DNA of 57,849 nt from an uncultured Lachnospiraceae bacterium (GTDB lineage: Bacteria; Bacillota; Clostridia; Lachnospirales; Lachnospiraceae): positions 1-57,849 of the forward strand of contig CANQRR010000019.1 in NCBI GenBank assembly GCA_947626285.1. Direction: 5' to 3'. The notes under the pieces were generated by a model. It worked only from the letters and a program-made list of their open reading frames with translations. It was not told the DNA's origin and searched no databases. Both the position numbers and the translations under genes were made by a program. Of this stretch, positions 50,535 through 57,849 are shown one piece after another (the stretch's first letter is position 1; every line of letters starts with the position of its first letter).

Positions 50535-51326
50535 ATGAATATTCTGGAAATTATTATTATTGCTCTTACGGTACTGTTTGCGGTTACCGGTTACCGGAAA
50601 GGGTTTGTCAGAAAACTGGCTTCCCTGCTTTCGCTGGTCGTCTCCGTTGTCCTGGTCTCCATGTGTCTGCCGTATGTGACGGATTTTCTGAAAAACAGTA
50701 CTCCGGTCTACGATGTGATTGTGAAGCAGTGCCGCGGGATCATGGAGGAGCAGATCGAGAGCGTGCTCGCTGCGGGCAGCATGACAGGTTCGGCATCTGA
50801 TCTTTACGGAGACGCAGGGCTTGATACGTACCGGATCGGCGTACAGGAGGAGATCGCGGCGAACAGCTATCTGCAGGAGGAGCTGATCGAGCGCCTTCCG
50901 CTTCCACGGGCGTTTCGGGAACAGTTGCTTGACAACAACAACAGCGAGGGGTATCAGAAACTTGGCGTATCGACGTTTTCAGACTATGTTGTGAATTTCA
51001 GCGCGACGGTGATCCTGAATGTCGTCTCTTTCATCGTGGCGTTTCTGCTTGTGCAGATCGCGCTGCGCCTGGTGATCGCCGCGCTTGATATTTTGTCGCA
51101 GGCGCCGGTGCTCAGTCTGCTGAATCGCGTGGCCGGACTTTTGCTGGGATTGCTGCAGATGCTGTTTTTGCTGTGGATTTTTTTCATGGCAGTATCGGCT
51201 GCGTCGGCGACAGAGACGGGATTGTATCTGATGTCGATGGTGCAGGAAAGCGGGCTGCTGAGTTATCTGTACGATGCGAATCTTTTTATGCGGATCGTTC
51301 TGCAGGCAGCGGGAGTGTTTATCTGA
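50535..51326 (+). CDS. CvpA family membrane protein
   Basis: A 263-residue membrane protein of the CvpA family (colicin V production). The N-terminal block ILEIIIIALTVLFAVTGYRK followed by GFVRKLASLLSLVVSVVLVS is diagnostic, and two to three more helices lie between about 150 and 225, with a non-membrane stretch from 60 to 140 that is longer than in proteobacterial CvpA. GGGAGGCGGAC precedes the ATG. CvpA proteins affect envelope properties; the mechanism is unknown. Confidence 0.85.
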   Translation: MNILEIIIIALTVLFAVTGYRKGFVRKLASLLSLVVSVVLVSMCLPYVTDFLKNSTPVYDVIVKQCRGIMEEQIESVLAAGSMTGSASDLYGDAGLDTYRIGVQEEIAANSYLQEELIERLPLPRAFREQLLDNNNSEGYQKLGVSTFSDYVVNFSATVILNVVSFIVAFLLVQIALRLVIAALDILSQAPVLSLLNRVAGLLLGLLQMLFLLWIFFMAVSAASATETGLYLMSMVQESGLLSYLYDANLFMRIVLQAAGVFI

Positions 51327-51388
51327 TAAGCGTTGCCGCACGGGCGATGAAATGGCCGCGCGGGATTGGAACGGAGGATACAAAAGAC

Positions 51389-51691
51389 ATGATCATTAGA
51401 CCGTCTGCAATCATTCGGCAGAATTATAACGTGATCTCTGACCTCTGCAAAGAAACAAAAGAGCCGGTTTTTCTGACGAAAAACGGGAAAGGCGATCTGG
51501 TAGTGATGGATATCGGAGCGTTCAATGAGAGGGAGCGTTGGCTGGAGATACGTGAGAGGCTGGTTGAGGCGGAAGAATTGCGTCTGTTGGGCGTACGCGA
51601 TGTTCCGGCGGAGTCGGTCTGCGAGAGACTATGGAGAATGCTTAAAGGCAATTATGGCGGAATGGGAGGGAGACCTTATGTTTCAGGTTGA
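51389..51691 (+). CDS. Phd/YefM family antitoxin (second pair)
   Basis: A 100-residue antitoxin: IIRPSAIIRQNYNVISDLCK, then EPVFLTKNGKGDLVVMDIGA in the Phd DNA-binding domain, and a helical C-terminus of EERLRLLG-like character. GGAGGA lies 10 bases before the ATG at 51389; the frame is open further left, but that part is a shadow of the CvpA gene. The toxin gene begins 14 bases before its stop. The antitoxin core is nearly the same as in the pair at 26213-26476. Confidence 0.85.
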   Translation: MIIRPSAIIRQNYNVISDLCKETKEPVFLTKNGKGDLVVMDIGAFNERERWLEIRERLVEAEELRLLGVRDVPAESVCERLWRMLKGNYGGMGGRPYVSG

Positions 51692-51962
51692 CTTTGCGCC
51701 GGATGCCATGTGCCAGCTGGAACGGGCGGTGCTGCAAAGACTGGATTACGGAGGAAGACAGGAAGCAGGGAATTTCCTGCGCGCGCTTGAGGACTGCATC
51801 GTTTCGCTTGGCAAGAATCCGCTGGATGGCGGAATGTATATGAACGAGATCCCGAAAAGATACAGGACCAAAAATATAACGCCCCGGCAGCTGTTGATCT
51901 ACCAGGTCGACGAACCGGCTTCCTGCGTCAAGGTAGACGGCCTGATTGAAATTTCCAATTGA
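51678..51962 (+). CDS. RelE/ParE superfamily toxin (second pair)
   Basis: A 94-residue RelE/ParE-fold toxin: FQVDFAPDAMCQLERAVLQR, a GGRQEAGNFLRALEDCIVSL helix, YRTKNITPRQLLIYQVDEPA, ending VKVDGLIEISN. GGGAGGGAGACCTT precedes the ATG at 51678. It differs clearly from the toxin at 25884, although the antitoxins are alike. The stop codon overlaps the -35 box of the T-box transcript. Confidence 0.78.
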   Translation: MFQVDFAPDAMCQLERAVLQRLDYGGRQEAGNFLRALEDCIVSLGKNPLDGGMYMNEIPKRYRTKNITPRQLLIYQVDEPASCVKVDGLIEISN

Positions 51963-51987
51963 CAAACGAACAGGGCGGTGGTACACT
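51959..51987 (+). promoter_or_regulatory. Promoter of the T-box/tryptophan transporter transcript
   Basis: TTGACA (51959-51964), 17 bases, TACACT (51982-51987). The -35 overlaps the stop codon of the upstream toxin gene. Transcription would start about 51994, right at the T-box leader. Confidence 0.75.
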
Positions 51988-51993
51988 TTAACA

Positions 51994-52285
51994 CAACAAA
52001 GGATGAAACCGATGAGAAAGAGTAGTAGGCATCTGTTGTGACATCCCAGAGAGCTGCAGGTGGTGGGATTGCAGTATGGAACCGTTTGCTGAATGGACTT
52101 TTGAGGGCGGTCTGAAATCGTCAGGATTTGTCTGTCGAGAGTAGGCGCTGCCGGGAACCGAACCCGTTATCAATCAGGAGTGTATGAACGTACATGCGAA
52201 AGTGGGCTTTATGTCAAAGTGAGTGGCACCGCGATAATAAGAATTTATTACCGTCTCAAACGATTGTTTGAGGCGTTTTTTTCGC
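51994..52285 (+). promoter_or_regulatory. T-box riboswitch, tryptophan-type, with terminator
   Basis: A full T-box leader. The AG-box region GATGAGAAAGAGTAGTA lies at 52011-52027, the stem I specifier loop reads GAA-TGG-AC at 52091-52098 with a Trp codon (UGG, 52094-52096), and the T-box sequence GAGTGGCACCGCG is at 52221-52233. The terminator CGTCTCAAA / TTTGAGGCG followed by seven Ts ends near 52282. Uncharged tRNA-Trp would pair with UGG and the T-box, favouring the antiterminator and expression of the downstream transporter. Confidence 0.93.
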
Positions 52286-52415
52286 GAAAGCAATGAGTTG
52301 TGCAAAGCGTGCCCTTGGTGGGAAGGCCGGAGGCCTTTCGAGGTGTAGCACGGCTCGCTCACCGGTTAGTCCTTTGAATCGGCCCGGGCGGCCTAAAAGA
52401 AAAGGAGAGATTATT

Positions 52416-53417
52416 ATGAAAAAAGTATTGACAGGCGTAACCGTATCTGCAGTCGCTGCGATGATGATCGCAGGCGCTGCGTCCGCGCAGGAGTACAAGG
52501 TGGGTATTCTCCAGCTTGTGGACGACGCTTCCCTGAATCAGATTGAGACGGCGATCGAGGCCGAGCTTGACGCGATCTCGGAGGAAGGCGAAGACACGTT
52601 CGTCTATGATGGCCATGTGTACAACGGACAGGCGGACGCGACGACCATGAATCAGATGACGTCCCAGATGATCGCGGACGAAGTGGATGTGATCATCCCG
52701 ATCGCGACCCCGGCTGCGCAGATCGTGCAGGCAGCGACGGAAGACAACCAGATTCCGGTGGTATTCTCCGCGGTATCCGATCCGGTAGGTGCGGGCCTTG
52801 CTGAGAGCATGGAAGCTCCGGGCGCGAACATCACTGGCACGAGCGATGCGCTCAACACGAACGCGATGCTGGATCTGATGTTCATCGCGAACCCGGACGT
52901 CGACTACGTAGGACTGCTCTACAGCCAGTCCGAGGACGCTTCTACACAGGCGATCGCGGACGCGAAAGCATACCTGGATGAGAAGGGCATCAAATACGTC
53001 GAGAAGACCGGAACGAACAACACCGAAGTAACACAGGCGGCGGATGCGCTTGTAGCAGAGGGCGTTGACGCGATCTTCACGCCGTCTGACAACACGATCA
53101 TGACGGCGGAGCTCGCGATCTACGAGAAGTTCCTTGACGCAGGCATTGCACATTACGGCGGAGCGGATTCCTTCGCTCTGAACGGCGCGTTCTGCGGCTA
53201 CGGCGTAGACTACACGAACCTTGGCACAGAAACGGCTGATCTGGCAGTGGAAGTGCTGCGCGGTGCGGATCCGGCGGAGACTCCGATCATGACCTTCGAC
53301 AACGGTATCGCAATGGTCAACACGGAGAGTGCGGAGGCGCTTGGCCTGGACTACAGCGGATTTGAAGAGGTCTGCACGGGCGTCGTAGAGACAGTGACTG
53401 CGGAGGAATTTGAATAA
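52416..53417 (+). CDS. ABC transporter substrate-binding protein, probable tryptophan transporter (TrpX-like)
   Basis: A 333-residue periplasmic-binding-type protein of the ABC_sub_bind family: EYKVGILQLVDDASLNQIE, then the VDVIIPIATPAAQIVQAATE hinge block and IPVVFSAVSDPVGAGLAESM. The signal peptide (about 1-24) ends GAASA-QEY with no lipobox Cys, unusual for a Gram-positive binding protein. Its upstream Trp T-box and permease/ATPase neighbours make it the binding protein of the predicted TrpXYZ tryptophan transporter. AAAGGAGAG sets the ATG at 52416; about 130 leader bases separate it from the terminator. Confidence 0.88.
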   Translation: MKKVLTGVTVSAVAAMMIAGAASAQEYKVGILQLVDDASLNQIETAIEAELDAISEEGEDTFVYDGHVYNGQADATTMNQMTSQMIADEVDVIIPIATPAAQIVQAATEDNQIPVVFSAVSDPVGAGLAESMEAPGANITGTSDALNTNAMLDLMFIANPDVDYVGLLYSQSEDASTQAIADAKAYLDEKGIKYVEKTGTNNTEVTQAADALVAEGVDAIFTPSDNTIMTAELAIYEKFLDAGIAHYGGADSFALNGAFCGYGVDYTNLGTETADLAVEVLRGADPAETPIMTFDNGIAMVNTESAEALGLDYSGFEEVCTGVVETVTAEEFE

Positions 53418-53432
53418 AGAAAGGAAGGTACC

Positions 53433-54365
53433 ATGAGCTCATTACTATCATTTCCGGTCGTCATCAGCGCACTGGAGCTTGGCTTCATCTACGCGCTGGT
53501 CGCGCTGGCCCTGTTTCTGAGCTATTCGATTCTGAACATCGCCGATCTGTCGACGGACGGCTGCTTCACACTCGGCTGTGCCGTGGGTGCGCAGGTCGCG
53601 ATCATGGGGCATCCGGTGCTTGCGCTGTTCGCGGCGATGGCGGCGGGCGTCTGCTCCGGCTTCATCATGGCGTCGCTGCAGACGAAGCTTGGCGTGGAGC
53701 CGATCCTGGCGGGAATCATTGTGAATACAGGGCTGTATACTGTGAATCTGGCGGTAATGGGCTTTTCTTCCAATCTATCTATCTTTAAAAGCGAGACGAT
53801 TTATAGCCTGTTCAAGGACTGGCTGGGCGGCGACTGGTATCGCCTGATCGTATCGATTATTGTCGTTGTGATCGTCTGTATATTGCTGGCATGGTTTCTT
53901 GGCACGCGGATGGGGCTTTCCATCCGCGCGACCGGCGACAACGAGGACATGGTGAAGGCGTCCAGCATCAATCCAGGCTTTACGGTGACCGTGGGCCTGT
54001 GCATTTCCGGTTCTATGACGGCTCTGTCCGGCTGCCTGATCGGGCACTACCAGAAGACTTGCGACATTAACCTGGGTACCGGCATGGTGACGATTGCTCT
54101 GGCAAGCCTGATCATCGGAGAGACGCTTGTCGGCAAGCACAGCATCTTTCGCAGGATCGTCGGCGTGATCCTCGGGAGCTGTCTGTACCGCTTTGCGATC
54201 GCGATCGCGTTGCGGCTGCATGTTCCGGCTGAGTGTTTGAAGCTTGTGTCTGCGGTGATCGTGGCGATTGCCATCGCTTCGCCGTATCTGAAGCAGCAGA
54301 TCGCATTCCAGAAAAGGAAAATGACGTCTGCCTCTTCCGCGAAAGGAGGGGACGGCGCATGCTGA
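53433..54365 (+). CDS. ABC transporter permease, probable tryptophan transporter (TrpY-like)
   Basis: A 310-residue integral membrane permease of the branched-chain-amino-acid type (BPD_transp_2): eight or more hydrophobic segments, with YALVALALFLSYSILNIADL early, GVEPILAGIIVNTGLY, a cytoplasmic loop containing RATGDNEDMVKASSINPGFT, and GTGMVTIALASLIIGETLVG. AAAGGAAGG precedes the ATG 13 bases after the binding-protein stop. Controlled by the same T-box. Confidence 0.9.
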   Translation: MSSLLSFPVVISALELGFIYALVALALFLSYSILNIADLSTDGCFTLGCAVGAQVAIMGHPVLALFAAMAAGVCSGFIMASLQTKLGVEPILAGIIVNTGLYTVNLAVMGFSSNLSIFKSETIYSLFKDWLGGDWYRLIVSIIVVVIVCILLAWFLGTRMGLSIRATGDNEDMVKASSINPGFTVTVGLCISGSMTALSGCLIGHYQKTCDINLGTGMVTIALASLIIGETLVGKHSIFRRIVGVILGSCLYRFAIAIALRLHVPAECLKLVSAVIVAIAIASPYLKQQIAFQKRKMTSASSAKGGDGAC

Positions 54366-55165
54366 AACTGACAAATGTGAGAAAGGTGTTTAACGCCGGG
54401 ACGGTCAACGAGAAGGTGGCTTTAGACGGCGTGAGTCTGACCGTGAACGACGGTGAATTTGCCACGATCATCGGCAGCAACGGTGCCGGGAAATCGACGC
54501 TGTTCAACTGTATCGGCGGGAGCTTTTACGTGGATGCGGGCAGCGTATTTCTGGACGACCGAAATATCACCTACATTCCGGAATACAAGCGCGCGGTAGA
54601 GATCGGACGGCTCTTTCAGGATCCGATGAAAGGCACGGCTCCGCACATGAGCATTGAGGAAAATCTGGCGCTTGCCTATCTGCGCGCGTCCAAAAAGACC
54701 TCCGTGTTTTCCAGGATCACCGCGCGGGAGCGGGAAATGTTCCGCGAGAAGCTTGCCCTGCTGAACATGGGGCTTGAGGATCGCTTGAAACAGCCCGTGG
54801 GACTGCTCTCCGGCGGACAGAGACAGGCGCTCACGCTTCTGATGGCGACGCTGGTCCCGCCGAAGATTCTGCTGCTTGACGAGCACACGGCAGCGCTTGA
54901 CCCGGCGACGGCCGACAAGGTGATCGAGCTGACGAAGAAGATCGTGGAGGAGAACCATCTGGCCTGTCTGATGATCACGCACAACATGCACTCAGCGCTT
55001 GAGATGGGCAACCGCACGCTGATGATGGATTCCGGAAAGATTGTTCTGGACATCAGCGGGGAGGAGCGAGACGGGCTGACCGTGGACGGGCTGCTTGAGA
55101 AGTTCAGCGAAGGCGTCGGCAAAGAGCTTGACAACGATCGCATCCTGTTCTCAAAAGTAGAGTAG
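54359..55165 (+). CDS. ABC transporter ATPase, probable tryptophan transporter (TrpZ-like)
   Basis: A 268-residue ABC ATPase: Walker A IIGSNGAGKSTLFN near residues 38-51, Q-loop GRLFQDP, signature LLSGGQRQALTLLM near 146-159, Walker B ILLLDEHTAALDP near 169-181, and H-loop MITHNMHSAL. The ATG at 54359 lies 7 bases inside the permease gene with GAAAGGAGGGG ahead of it, so synthesis is coupled. The substitution of His for Pro after LDE (LDEHTAALD) is typical of this transporter subfamily. Confidence 0.92.
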   Translation: MLKLTNVRKVFNAGTVNEKVALDGVSLTVNDGEFATIIGSNGAGKSTLFNCIGGSFYVDAGSVFLDDRNITYIPEYKRAVEIGRLFQDPMKGTAPHMSIEENLALAYLRASKKTSVFSRITAREREMFREKLALLNMGLEDRLKQPVGLLSGGQRQALTLLMATLVPPKILLLDEHTAALDPATADKVIELTKKIVEENHLACLMITHNMHSALEMGNRTLMMDSGKIVLDISGEERDGLTVDGLLEKFSEGVGKELDNDRILFSKVE

Positions 55166-55176
55166 AGTGAATGATA

Positions 55177-55252
55177 CAAGGCTGTTACAAAATGAATCGC
55201 TTGATATTTTTGAAAATCAAACGATTGCTGTTTTGCAGCAGCCTTGTTTTTA
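55177..55252 (+). terminator. Terminator of the tryptophan transporter operon
   Basis: A long imperfect hairpin: CAAGGCTGTTACAAAA pairs with TTTTGCAGCAGCCTTG, with an inner ATCGCTTGAT / ATCAAACGAT pairing, then GTTTTTAT. Confidence 0.75.
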
Positions 55253-55333
55253 TATTTCGGGTAATTTCGCTTTCTGTTGAACAGAGTTTTTTACGGAACT
55301 GCACCGTAAGCAGATTCAAATCAGGTTCTGACG

Positions 55334-56182
55334 TTATTTTTCAATAAACAGAACGCCGAGTGTTCCGGGTCCGCAGTGGCTTGAGATCACGCCGCCGGCT
55401 CTGGTCTCCAAAATCTCATCAAAATAATGCAGGCCGTCGAGATAATCATACACCTGTTTCACGATCCCCGCGTCACAGCCGGAGTGTGTGATGAACACAC
55501 GGTCCGGCATCGCCCGGAGCAGCTGGGGTTCCATATCTCTTGCGTAGTGCAGGATGACCCGGTCCAGGTTTCCACGGTACTTGCTTCCGGGCTTCATCGC
55601 TCCGTCTGTCACTTCAATTCTGGGATGCAGCTTCAGAGCGCTTCCGGCCAGCGCAGCCAGTCCGCTGCACCTTCCGCCCCGGTAGAGATAGGTCAGGGTG
55701 TCCACCACAAAGCTTGCGCGCACCTTCGGTTTGAGATTTTCTATGTTCTTCGCGATCTCTTTGACTGCGGTTCCCTTTTTGGCCTGAATCGCCGCCTGCA
55801 CCGCCAGCAGACCGATGCCGGTGGAGAGATTTCCGGAATCGATCACGGTAATCAGCTCCTCCGCGTCCAGCTCCTGCGCGGCCAGCCGCATGACGTTTGC
55901 GGAGGCCGACATTTCTGAGGAGATGGAAAAGCAGATCAGTTCCTCTTTGGCCTTTACATAGGGCTCAAACAGCCGGACGGCCTCCTCAATGGACGGCGCC
56001 GAAGTCTTTGGAGTGGTCTTGTGCGCGTCCGCCCACTTATAGATTTCCTCCGGGGTGAGATCCACCCCGTCGTTGTACTCCTCATCTCCCAGCAGGATGT
56101 GCAGAGGGAGGATTGAGATCTCATATTTTTTCAGTAAATCTTTTGACAGATCACAGGTGCTGTCGCAAATGATTCTTGCCAT
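55334..56182 (-). CDS. DegV family (fatty-acid-binding) protein
   Basis: A 282-residue DegV/FakB-type protein that binds a fatty acid and presents it for phosphorylation by FakA. It starts ARIICDSTCDLSKDLLKKYE; SAPSIEEAVRLFEPYVK, SSEMSASANVMRLA, DSGNLSTGIGLL, YLYRGGRCSGLAAL and a SHCGPGTLGVLFI end are all family blocks. I chose the ATG at 56182 because the 27 extra upstream residues are not part of the conserved start, although its ribosome site (AAAGAGAG) is only fair. No fakA is beside it. Confidence 0.93.
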   Translation of the reverse strand: MARIICDSTCDLSKDLLKKYEISILPLHILLGDEEYNDGVDLTPEEIYKWADAHKTTPKTSAPSIEEAVRLFEPYVKAKEELICFSISSEMSASANVMRLAAQELDAEELITVIDSGNLSTGIGLLAVQAAIQAKKGTAVKEIAKNIENLKPKVRASFVVDTLTYLYRGGRCSGLAALAGSALKLHPRIEVTDGAMKPGSKYRGNLDRVILHYARDMEPQLLRAMPDRVFITHSGCDAGIVKQVYDYLDGLHYFDEILETRAGGVISSHCGPGTLGVLFIEK

Positions 56183-56319
56183 TTTTTTCTCTCTTTTCTT
56201 TGAATATAGTGGTGTATTGCTTCGAATGAGTTTTTTATTGTAAATGGAAAATAAGTTTGCCATTCACTACAATTATATTCCCGACCAATAGCTACGTCAA
56301 TAAGACAAGTCAATGCCTA

Positions 56320-57213
56320 TCAATCGGGAAGATTTTTTCGCTGCTCACGCTCAATCTGCTGTATGCTCTTTTGCGGTGTAGGAAGATCTTCCGGCATTGT
56401 GCCACCAAGTTCGGCGATCGTTTGTCGAACCTTCCGTCCGACCTCAAAGTGCGTATGGTTTGCGACTTTTTTGCCGGTGATGTTTTCTTTGCGCAGTTTT
56501 TCGTCGGTTTGCGTTGCACGGAAGAGATTTGCGGCCAGTTCGGTGCTGCCCATATGATCAAGAATATTTTGACTTTTCTTCAATTCTTTTCGCGCATGAA
56601 TTTCTTTCTGACCAAGACCTCCATACAAACCTTGGTAGCCTTTGTTCTGGAATACCGCATAATCGCGTGGCGTTTCGACCCCGGCCTGCTTTGCGGCTTC
56701 AGCGAGGGATTTGTTATGTATTTTCATTTCGTTGCGAATTGCAAGGCGTTTTCTGTCCTCATCTAATGAATCATAGTTTTCAATCAGTTCCTGTTGCCTG
56801 GTTTTTACAGCAAAGTATGTCTGACCCAAGGCAATTACTTTTTTGCGGGGATCACCATTTTGGACGATAAGATAACAGGCATAGCGGGAGAGCTGGTAAT
56901 CTAAAATTTTTTTAACCGCATTTTTGGGCATTTCTATCGTTTTGCCGACTTCGGCAAAATGATCAGAGATTGATTCGCCGCTGTTTTTACAAGCTGTCTT
57001 TGCCCGTTCAATTGTTTCATTAAATCTTCTCCATTGAGTGTAATCCAGTGCGCCCTGAAGATCTCTGGCGTACCAGAATTCCTGCCCGTGTTCATTGACA
57101 TGTTTTATCTTTTCGAACAAAGCTTCTGCATAATTGTTCTGATTATCTTCTGTAAAGGTCTCAGAGAGCGCTTGCTCAGAGAATTCATCCAATCTTTTGT
57201 TGAAATCGTCCAT
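56320..57213 (-). CDS. dinD: DNA damage-inducible protein D (DinD)
   Basis: A 297-residue DinD protein: the BRO-N-like N-terminal domain with QEFWYARDLQGALDYTQWRR, then FNETIERAKTACKNSG, LSRYACYLIVQNGDPRKKVI and ALGQTYFAVKTRQQE. In E. coli DinD is LexA-controlled and antagonises RecA filaments. The C-terminal half contains NKGYQGLYGGLGQKEIHARK and ELAANLFRATQTDEKLRKEN, as in the family, and the length is near the usual size. I could not find a clear LexA box in its upstream region. Confidence 0.92.
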   Translation of the reverse strand: MDDFNKRLDEFSEQALSETFTEDNQNNYAEALFEKIKHVNEHGQEFWYARDLQGALDYTQWRRFNETIERAKTACKNSGESISDHFAEVGKTIEMPKNAVKKILDYQLSRYACYLIVQNGDPRKKVIALGQTYFAVKTRQQELIENYDSLDEDRKRLAIRNEMKIHNKSLAEAAKQAGVETPRDYAVFQNKGYQGLYGGLGQKEIHARKELKKSQNILDHMGSTELAANLFRATQTDEKLRKENITGKKVANHTHFEVGRKVRQTIAELGGTMPEDLPTPQKSIQQIEREQRKNLPD

Positions 57214-57589
57214 GATCAGACCTCTTTTTTGATCTGCAAGTGCTAAAGCAGATTCATTTACTCATGCTTTCTAAGGAAAAAATGGTTTTCTGCTTTACCT
57301 GCCATATAGTAAACATATTATATGAAAAAGCAACAAAATATTCAACCGTTATTCTATTAAAACTTTATAAATAAAAACAACATCTTTTGGGGCCAATCCG
57401 GATATGATTATAGAAAACATCGAAAAAACATCAACAGGTCATAATAGGCCAAAGCTGCGAAAAAGTGCTTGCCAAACGAGCCGAGGTATGGTATTATCTA
57501 GTTTGTCGCTGATGCAGTGGCTGTCTGGATTCTGCGTTCAGACCGAGGGGTCCGTTCCCTATAGTCCAGAGGATATTCATGTATAATAA
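57214..57589. other. Intergenic region between dinD and the tRNA genes
   Basis: AT-rich sequence with no supported gene. A probable promoter for the tRNA genes lies at 57469-57497: TTGCCA, 17 bases, TATTAT. About 90 leader bases follow before tRNA-Glu. Confidence 0.55.
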
Positions 57590-57661
57590 GGCTCCTTGGT
57601 CAAGCGGTTAAGACATCGCCCTTTCACGGCGGTAACACGGGTTCGATTCCCGTAGGAGTCA
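57590..57661 (+). tRNA. tRNA-Glu (anticodon TTC)
   Basis: The acceptor stem GGCTCCT / AGGAGTC closes. The anticodon loop CTTTCAC carries TTC, and the T-arm CGGGTTCGATTCCCG is standard. Discriminator A is at 57661, with no encoded CCA. Length is 72 bases. Confidence 0.95.
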
Positions 57662-57699
57662 TGGACGACCAAAATACGGTCGTCAAGTGCTCATAGCGA

Positions 57700-57770
57700 G
57701 GTGCCATAGCCAAGAGGTAAGGCGCGGGTCTGCAACACCCTTATCCCCGGTTCAAATCCGGGTGGCACCT
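57700..57770 (+). tRNA. tRNA-Cys (anticodon GCA)
   Basis: The acceptor GGTGCCA / TGGCACC closes, the anticodon loop CTGCAAC carries GCA, and the T-arm CCCGGTTCAAATCCGGG is standard. Discriminator T is at 57770. Length is 71 bases, and it is 38 bases after tRNA-Glu on the same strand. Confidence 0.95.
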
Positions 57771-57778
57771 GTAAAGGG

Positions 57779-57828
57779 GGTGTCGCAAAATCATCAAAAT
57801 TAGATGATTGAGCGACACCTTCACTTAT
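57779..57828 (+). terminator. Terminator after the tRNA pair
   Basis: GGTGTCGC (57779-57786) pairs with GCGACACC (57812-57819), with an inner ATCATC / GATGAT stem, then a T-rich stretch. Confidence 0.75.
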
Positions 57829-57849
57829 TATAACCCAAAAATCCGGAGA

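Noticed and set aside
57214-57400. Search for a LexA box upstream of dinD
   Set aside because: No GAAC-N4-GTTC or similar palindrome was found before the start codon; damage control was not claimed.

Overview
The window looks like a chromosome segment of a spore-forming anaerobic Firmicute, most likely a Lachnospiraceae-type Clostridium. The signs are spore genes (spmA, a yyaC/DUF1256 gene), an HrcA-type CIRCE operator, a tryptophan T-box leader, AGGAGG-like ribosome binding sites, and a core backbone that is GC-rich for this group. The backbone is interrupted by several visibly AT-richer accessory blocks. All calls come from reading sequence and translations; no database search was run.

Layout. 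1-75: 3' end of a group II intron. 141-11640: cell-surface polysaccharide locus with an acyltransferase, an ABC-2 export permease, a fused export ATPase/UDP-galactopyranose mutase, a TagF-like glycerophosphotransferase, a TarI/IspD-like cytidylyltransferase, three consecutive SDR-fold proteins (the last fused to LicD) and a GT2 glycosyltransferase. 11808-12725: spmA with an unusual hydrophilic insert. 12818-22028: accessory block with an AAA ATPase plus DpnII/MboI-like nuclease pair, a complete four-gene Wadjet system (jetD-jetA-jetB-jetC) and a CxxCxxCC protein. It is closed on the right by an internally deleted second copy of the spmA 3' end, which marks it as an insertion. 22239-27103 (minus strand): a MoxR/DUF58/DUF4129 operon, a Phd/RelE-type toxin-antitoxin pair and an HrcA-controlled hsp20.

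27289-41291: a second island bounded by imperfect direct repeats of about 71 bp. It holds a RhuM remnant, an XRE controller with two palindromic operators on the promoter of a restriction-modification operon (MTase-like protein lacking NPPY, Eco57I-like MTase, GIY-YIG/helicase protein), a leucine-rich-repeat/DUF6273 protein, a Mre11/SbcD-like plus Rad50/SbcC-like pair without a zinc hook, and three small or unrecognised proteins. A decayed XRE gene and a DUF1016 (YhcG-type) nuclease follow it.

42750-51326 returns to core genes: phosphofructokinase, dnaX, ybaB, recR, yyaC, a LysM membrane protein, a DUF5711 protein and a CvpA protein. 51389-51962: a second Phd/RelE-type pair. 51959-55165: a Trp T-box (UGG specifier) controlling a TrpXYZ-like ABC transporter. 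55334-57213: DegV and DinD on the minus strand. 57590-57828: tRNA-Glu, tRNA-Cys and a terminator.

The main biological theme is two separate defence islands. One carries Wadjet plus an ATPase/nuclease pair and sits against spmA. The other carries restriction-modification plus a Mre11-Rad50-like pair and sits against the hsp20 promoter. Both left duplicated pieces of their host locus at the far boundary. The second theme is a surface-glycan locus with two uncommon gene fusions.
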